Shown piece after piece: positions 6,628-10,744 of a stretch of 10,744 nucleotides of DNA. The DNA is taken from positions 1 through 10,744 of the forward strand of contig JAKSCW010000283.1 of assembly GCA_022360375.1 (NCBI GenBank), written 5' to 3'. The notes beneath the pieces were generated by a model, which ran no database searches, was not told the origin of the DNA, and worked only from the letters and a program-made list of their open reading frames with translations. A program made the position numbers and the translations under genes. Source of the stretch: Balneolales bacterium. Its GTDB lineage: Bacteria > Bacteroidota > Rhodothermia > Balneolales > Balneolaceae. Each line of letters starts with the position of its first letter. Position 1 is the stretch's first letter.

Positions 6628-7008
6628 ATGGGATTTTTTGACCGTTTTTTCTATTCCGAATCTTCCGAAGATTCAACTTGGAATTCCCTTTCAAGTACCG
6701 ATGAAGTAGATGAGTTACTCATGCTTTCTGATGAACGTGCACAAGTGATATTTAAGCACAGCAACTCATGTGGAACAAGTTTCTTTGCTAAAAGAAACTT
6801 GGATGCTATTCCCCCGGCAAAAACTGAAGACGTAACATTTTATTTAATCGATGTTATCAGGAATCGAATGGTTTCAGTGTACCTGGCAGATAAACTGGGA
6901 ATTCGGCACGAGTCACCTCAGTTATTTGTGATCAGGAATGGGGAAGTAGTTTGGCACGGTTCCCACGAAATGGTTAATTCGCAGAATTTGCTTCAGGCCC
7001 TGGGATGA
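6628..7008 (+). CDS. ytxJ: YtxJ-like bacillithiol-system monothiol thioredoxin-fold protein
   Basis: A 126-residue protein of the YtxJ family (DUF2847/PF11009), a thioredoxin-fold monothiol protein associated with bacillithiol redox systems. The active-site segment is FKHSNSCGTS with Cys48, the only cysteine in the protein. The cis-Pro region GIRHESPQLF (91-100, Pro97) and the final GEVVWHGSHE strand are characteristic. There is no signal peptide, so it should act in the cytoplasm, probably removing bacillithiol from S-thiolated proteins (inference from family). The short N-terminal extension before Trp18 is serine- and acid-rich. An out-of-frame ATG at 6624 precedes the chosen start; the frame at 6628 gives the family N-terminus MGFFDRFF. 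The gene ends inside the 3' end of the convergent recombinase gene, overlapping by 16 bases. Confidence 0.9.
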   Translation: MGFFDRFFYSESSEDSTWNSLSSTDEVDELLMLSDERAQVIFKHSNSCGTSFFAKRNLDAIPPAKTEDVTFYLIDVIRNRMVSVYLADKLGIRHESPQLFVIRNGEVVWHGSHEMVNSQNLLQALG

Positions 7009-7904
7009 AATTCCTTGTGGACCTGGTGAAGTAACGACCGATCTACATGTGTGTATATTTCGGTAGTAAGGATAGAAGAATGCCCCAACATTTCCTGAAC
7101 CGCACGAAGATCTGCGCCCCCTTCCAGTAAATGCGTAGCAAAAGAATGTCGGAAAATATGCGGGTATACATTTTTTTTGATATCTGCTTCTTTAGCTGCT
7201 TTTTGAACGATATTCCATACACTCATTCGGGTTAAAGCCCCTCCCCGCTGATTCAGGAAGACCTTATTCCTGGCTTTATCAGCATTTTTTGGTTTGAAGA
7301 AAACAGGCCGAACATGCTCTATGTAATGCTCCAAAGATTCCTGGGCTATTTCTCCCACAGGAACCAGGCGTTCCTTATTCCCCTTTCCAATCACCCGGAT
7401 AAACCCAATTTCAAAGTAAAGGCGGTCCATTTCGAGATCGGTAAGCTCACTTACACGCATTCCTGTTCCATACAAACATTCAAGGATGGCCTTATCTCTG
7501 ATTCCTGAAGGTTTGGAGGTATCGGGTGTATCCAGCATGGAGATCACCTCCTGGGGATTAAGAATTTCGGGGAGTTTTTTCGCTTTTTTGGGAAGCTCAA
7601 TCAATTCCGCTGGATTCGCACTGGAAAAGCCTTCTACTACGGCAAACTCATGAAATCCCCGAATACTGGAAATATTGCGGGCAAGAGAAGATGCAGAAAG
7701 CAGTTCATGATCGATTAAGAAATCAAGAAAGGATTCAATGTGTTGAAGAGTTACTCCACTCAAGTCCATAAGTTTTTTTTCCTCGAGCAGGTATTTGAGA
7801 TAGCGGGTCAGGTCATTTTCGTAAGAAACAATCGAATTGTTGGATAAGCCTTTCTCAAGCTTTATGAATTGAAGATATAAATCCAGTTCTCGCTTAAAAC
7901 GCAC
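6993..7904 (-). CDS. xerD: Tyrosine recombinase XerD/XerC family
   Basis: A 303-residue tyrosine recombinase, the normal length for Xer proteins that resolve chromosome dimers at dif with a partner and FtsK. An N-terminal core-binding SAM-like domain (about 3-90) precedes the catalytic domain. The catalytic set is complete: Arg150 (GTGMRVSEL), Lys174 (GKGNKERLVP), His249 and Arg252 (HIFRHSFATHLLEGG), His275 (LGHSS) and nucleophile Tyr284 (IYTHV). The start is GTG at 7904, overlapping the upstream phosphodiesterase stop by one base (TAGTG). No in-frame ATG gives a family-length N-terminus. XerD is favoured over XerC by overall similarity, but without alignment this is not certain. No integrase-type extra domain or nearby attachment site is seen, so it is probably the housekeeping enzyme. 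Confidence 0.92.
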   Translation of the reverse strand: MRFKRELDLYLQFIKLEKGLSNNSIVSYENDLTRYLKYLLEEKKLMDLSGVTLQHIESFLDFLIDHELLSASSLARNISSIRGFHEFAVVEGFSSANPAELIELPKKAKKLPEILNPQEVISMLDTPDTSKPSGIRDKAILECLYGTGMRVSELTDLEMDRLYFEIGFIRVIGKGNKERLVPVGEIAQESLEHYIEHVRPVFFKPKNADKARNKVFLNQRGGALTRMSVWNIVQKAAKEADIKKNVYPHIFRHSFATHLLEGGADLRAVQEMLGHSSILTTEIYTHVDRSLLHQVHKEFHPRA

Positions 7905-10312
7905 TAGGTTTCCGGGGTAGCTTCTTTGGTTTGATCAGAGATATCGTTTTTGTTCTCTTCAGCAATTTCTTTTTCTGTATCGGCCTCAATTTCATCGGTA
8001 GTTTTTCCCTCATCGGGGTACTCAATACGGCTATGGTATACACCTACCAAAATATTCAGGAACGATTCCTTAATAACTTGCAAATCCCGAAATGTAAGTG
8101 GGCAAGTGCTGAGTTGCCCTTCAGCTACACGATCATCAACCATTCGGTTTACAAGGTTTTCCAGTTTGCTGTAGGTTGGATTCTTCATTGCCCTGGAAGC
8201 GGCTTCAATCCCGTCCGCTAAAAGCAGGATTCCTTCCTCTTTAGAACCTGGTAGAGGGCCATCATAACGGAATTGTTCTTCCTGGGGGACATCTTTTTCA
8301 TTTTCATCTTCTTTCGCTTTTTTAAAGAAATAGCGAATTACCGATGTACCGTGATGCGTTTCAATAAATTTGACTAATACATTAGGAAGTTTATACTCCC
8401 GGGCCATTTTTACCCCTTCAGAAACATGAGCTTTAATGACCATTGCACTCATTTGTGGCTTTAATTTATTATGCTCATTAACTCCGCTGGCCTGGTTTTC
8501 AACAAAGTACTCGGGTTTTATCATCTTGCCAATGTCGTGGTAAAGTGCCCCAACCCGAACGAGTAGTGAGTTTGCGCCAATCGCTGATGCGGCAGATTCC
8601 GAAAGATTGGCCACCTGAAGGCTGTGATGGAACGTACCCGGGGCTTTCGTCATGAGTTCCTTCAATAGTGGTTGATTGGTGTCTCCCAATTCAAGGAGGG
8701 TAAAATCAGTGGTAACGCCAAAAAGTGTTTCAAAAAGCAGGATGATGGGATAAGTAAAAAGAATGAATACAGAGCTGATTGCTATATACATCAGGTTCAA
8801 GAGTACTACATCCCAGCTTTCCATACTGGAAAGACTGAATGCTCCCATAGATATAACATAAGTAATAAATACAATTCCGGGAGTGGTAAAGAAGAATTGG
8901 GTGCGGTCTTTTATATCGCGAACCGAAAACACTCCCATTGAACAAGCGGCAATAGTCGAAATGGTGAATTCAAAGTCATACCCATTTGTGAGGCCCAACA
9001 GGCATGCAATGGTTACCGAAGCAATAATTCCAACCCGGGAATCGAAAATTATTGTAAGAATAATTGGTGCAATAGCCACTGGAATAATGAAGGCATTTGC
9101 TACATCAAAGTATAATAAACCCGCATTTATCGATGTAATTATGGCCATAGTAAGGAACACCAGAAAGAAAAGACCATTATGAGAACTAATGCTTCTTCGG
9201 TAAAGGTACAGATACATGAAGAACACGAGTGCTACAACGATGATAAGAATTACACCGCCGGAAAATCGTAGCCAACGCTCGCGTTCAGAGGCATTTATTG
9301 CTCTGGCCTGGTTTAAGCTTTCCAGGGTATTTGCTATATCTGCAGAAACAATATCACCTCGACGGATGATCACCTGCCCCTGAGCCATCGCCCCCTTTGT
9401 AGTAGAAATGGTAGAAATTGCTTCATCAATTCGTTCCTGTCTCCGGTCTTCATCGTAGATGAAATTTGGGGTAATTACTTTGTTGTAGAGTTCGATGGCC
9501 AGTTGGGCTCTGTTTTCATCAAGTGACCGGTTAAGCTGAAACTGGGCAAAATCGTTGGCCTCGCGAAGATCTCTGATTCGGGCAATGTTTATAGGTTGTT
9601 CTGTACTTTGGGCATCATTAAGTATCGTGATTTGTTCTACATCTAACGTAGTTTTGTTCACATTAATGATACCCTGATCAAGAAGCTGATCAAGTAATGA
9701 TTCCAGCCGTTGTTTTACTATTACCCCATCAAATCGATTGAAGTTGAGGTTGCGATTCTGAACATCATGATAACTTGTAAGCAGGATGTTGAGCGATAAT
9801 TCAGTGAGACCGGGATTAGATTGTACAAACTCACGAGCAAAACGGAGGCTGTCATCAAACGTTGTGGGGCTTTCGGCTTCCTTAGATATCTGCCAATCGT
9901 GGTACGATTCCAATACGGGCTGAAGAGAACGATATAGGGAGTCTAAGCGGGTTTGAATAGCTATTCTTGCACTAGGGTCGACCACGAAAATCAAGGGAGT
10001 TTGCTCCCGGATTTCCTGCTCTTCCCCGGCGATTTCGTTAGAAGTTTTATTTAACGAAAAAGTGAAAGGAGCGGTTAAATCTTCGGCTCGCCAGGGCTGA
10101 CCCTGAGTGTAGATATAGCCTGTTTGAATTGAGGTTCTTGGTAACGAAAAAATGGAAATGAGAATGAAGCACAGAAAAATAAATGCCCTTAGGTAAGGAT
10201 TGAGTCTTAAAGAATAAGCTTCTTTTTCCTTCTCTTTTTTCTTTTTTTCGCCAAGAAGAGGAATGTTTTCTTTCTTTTTGCGGCCAAGGCCTATTTTTTC
10301 AAGAAAACCCAT
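7904..10312 (-). CDS. pgpH: PgpH-type 7TM-HD cyclic-di-AMP phosphodiesterase
   Basis: An 802-residue membrane HD-domain phosphodiesterase, expected to hydrolyse cyclic di-AMP to pApA at the inner membrane. Order: Lys-rich cytoplasmic N-terminus (about 10-35), first TM (41-58), large extracytoplasmic 7TM-HDED domain (about 61-346), seven TM segments (about 351-529), cytoplasmic HD domain (about 556-766) and an acidic low-complexity tail. HD metal residues are complete: His563 (FHHSLQ), His592-Asp593 (HDIGK), His629 (KAHVSEG), His653-His654 (ETHHG) and Asp700 (LADGIEAASRA). Start choice: the frame can be opened 19 codons further up at a TTG (10369), but the ATG at 10312 gives the N-terminus MGFLEKIGLG, and I prefer it. 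The gene is about 80 residues longer than Firmicutes PgpH, mainly in the N-terminal and tail regions. The stop codon overlaps the xerD start by one base. hisA ends 80 bases upstream on the same strand. Confidence 0.93.
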   Translation of the reverse strand: MGFLEKIGLGRKKKENIPLLGEKKKKEKEKEAYSLRLNPYLRAFIFLCFILISIFSLPRTSIQTGYIYTQGQPWRAEDLTAPFTFSLNKTSNEIAGEEQEIREQTPLIFVVDPSARIAIQTRLDSLYRSLQPVLESYHDWQISKEAESPTTFDDSLRFAREFVQSNPGLTELSLNILLTSYHDVQNRNLNFNRFDGVIVKQRLESLLDQLLDQGIINVNKTTLDVEQITILNDAQSTEQPINIARIRDLREANDFAQFQLNRSLDENRAQLAIELYNKVITPNFIYDEDRRQERIDEAISTISTTKGAMAQGQVIIRRGDIVSADIANTLESLNQARAINASERERWLRFSGGVILIIVVALVFFMYLYLYRRSISSHNGLFFLVFLTMAIITSINAGLLYFDVANAFIIPVAIAPIILTIIFDSRVGIIASVTIACLLGLTNGYDFEFTISTIAACSMGVFSVRDIKDRTQFFFTTPGIVFITYVISMGAFSLSSMESWDVVLLNLMYIAISSVFILFTYPIILLFETLFGVTTDFTLLELGDTNQPLLKELMTKAPGTFHHSLQVANLSESAASAIGANSLLVRVGALYHDIGKMIKPEYFVENQASGVNEHNKLKPQMSAMVIKAHVSEGVKMAREYKLPNVLVKFIETHHGTSVIRYFFKKAKEDENEKDVPQEEQFRYDGPLPGSKEEGILLLADGIEAASRAMKNPTYSKLENLVNRMVDDRVAEGQLSTCPLTFRDLQVIKESFLNILVGVYHSRIEYPDEGKTTDEIEADTEKEIAEENKNDISDQTKEATPET

Positions 10313-10387
10313 TGGGTGTAGCCGTTGATTGTTTACTGTTAAGTTGATTATCCAATCGTTAACATACAAGTGGAAATGCTAAATGCA

Positions 10388-10395
10388 CAAATTTA
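10388..10395 (-). promoter_or_regulatory. Candidate -7 box (TAnnTTTG) for the pgpH-xerD unit
   Basis: On the minus strand TAAATTTG matches the Bacteroidota -7 consensus TAnnTTTG exactly. It overlaps the hisA stop codon, about 76 bases before the pgpH ATG at 10312. There is no TTG at the usual ~19-base upstream distance (the nearest, in GCGTTGAGC, is too close), so support is partial. If real, pgpH-xerD can be transcribed independently of hisA. Confidence 0.25.
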
Positions 10396-10743
10396 AAAGC
10401 TCAACGCGTACATTTCTTTAAGGCTGATGTGACCTTCATAATAAGCTTTACCAACCACAACGGCGTCAATCCCTGCCTTAGCAAGGTTCTTCAAATCATC
10501 AATGTTAGAAACCCCACCTGAAGCTATGAGTCGGATTTCCGGAAACTTACTTTTCAGGTTCTCATAAAGTTCCTGGTTCGGCCCTGAAAGGGTACCATCC
10601 TTTGAAATATCTGTGCAAAGGATTTCTTTCAGTCCGTTTTTGTGCATTCTTGTAACAAAAGAATCAACTGATTCCGCTGCGGTTTGCAACCACCCGGCAT
10701 AGGCAATTTTTCCGTCTTTTAAATCCATACCCAAAATAGCCTG
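10393..10743 (-). CDS. hisA: HisA, phosphoribosylformimino-AICAR-P isomerase, N-terminus beyond window edge
   Basis: The last 116 or so residues of the TIM-barrel isomerase HisA, which converts ProFAR to PRFAR in histidine biosynthesis in the cytoplasm. The frame is open to the right edge and enters through Q-A-I-L-G-M-D, so about half of the ~240-residue protein is missing. Diagnostic pieces are AGWLQT, the catalytic-loop motif CTDISKDGTLSGPN, the phosphate-binding IASGGVSNIDDL and the terminal VVVGKAYYEGHISL. HisF is the closest paralogue; the GPN after DGTLSG and the KAYYEG ending favour HisA. It is the most upstream minus-strand gene seen. Whether other his genes lie beyond the edge, and whether it is cotranscribed with pgpH, cannot be told. 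Confidence 0.93.
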   Translation of the reverse strand, partial: QAILGMDLKDGKIAYAGWLQTAAESVDSFVTRMHKNGLKEILCTDISKDGTLSGPNQELYENLKSKFPEIRLIASGGVSNIDDLKNLAKAGIDAVVVGKAYYEGHISLKEMYALSF

Positions 10744-10744
10744 T

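Noticed and set aside
6993..7904. Recombinase as a sign of an integrated mobile element
   Set aside because: Length and domain content fit the housekeeping Xer type, it is coupled to pgpH, and there are no attachment repeats, tRNA or phage/transposon genes nearby.
8672..9182. Plus-strand open frames of about 90-100 codons
   Set aside because: They are shadows of the membrane-spanning part of pgpH on the other strand, with no recognisable motif and no start signal.
10201..10270. A/T-rich run with poly-T/poly-A near the pgpH N-terminus as a terminator or phase-variable tract
   Set aside because: It encodes the Lys-rich cytoplasmic N-terminus in frame (AAA/AAG/GAA codons); no homopolymer is long enough to suggest slippage.

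Overview
The window reads as ordinary chromosome of a Gram-negative, moderately AT-rich bacterium of the Bacteroidota/Balneolota type. Three things point there: a 7TM-DISM sensor kinase, a YtxJ-type bacillithiol protein and a 7TM-HD cyclic-di-AMP phosphodiesterase in one neighbourhood; few clear Shine-Dalgarno sequences; and one or two candidate promoters of the TTG / TAnnTTTG type. The exact genus cannot be fixed from the sequence alone. No rRNA, tRNA, insertion sequence, CRISPR array or phage gene was seen, and no gene-free stretch exceeds 300 bases (the longest is 2632-2806).

Layout. Bases 1-1439 (minus) hold the first 479 residues of a membrane sensor histidine kinase whose C-terminal part lies beyond the left edge. 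It is separated by a probable intrinsic terminator from a membrane fatty-acid desaturase (1528-2631, minus). A divergent intergenic region leads to a secreted two-motif aspartyl protease with a PDZ domain (2807-4081, plus). Converging on it is a minus-strand group: an MBL-fold UPF0173 hydrolase (5834-6538), an exported S1/P1-type zinc nuclease (4974-5756) and a beta-propeller lipoprotein (4085-4972) that begins one base after the nuclease stop codon. A small YtxJ-like protein (6628-7008, plus) runs divergently from the hydrolase. It overlaps by 16 bases, tail to tail, with a XerD/XerC-type tyrosine recombinase (6993-7904, minus). The recombinase is coupled by a one-base overlap to a PgpH-type 7TM-HD phosphodiesterase (7904-10312, minus). 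The C-terminal half of histidine-biosynthesis isomerase HisA (10393-10743, minus) sits upstream of that.

How the genes may work together. Much of the window concerns the cell envelope: a periplasm-sensing kinase, a lipid desaturase, an exported protease, an exported nuclease, a lipoprotein and a membrane second-messenger hydrolase. The desaturase and kinase are adjacent and co-oriented, which recalls the DesK arrangement, but the terminator argues for separate transcription. The nuclease and lipoprotein look translationally coupled. The pgpH-xerD pair looks like one transcription unit, possibly continuing from hisA.

I found no convincing new multi-gene system. The most testable oddities are the kinase-desaturase adjacency, the single-chain protease with two catalytic Asp motifs, the unusual residues before the nuclease's zinc-binding Trp, and two short inverted repeats upstream of secreted-protein genes.
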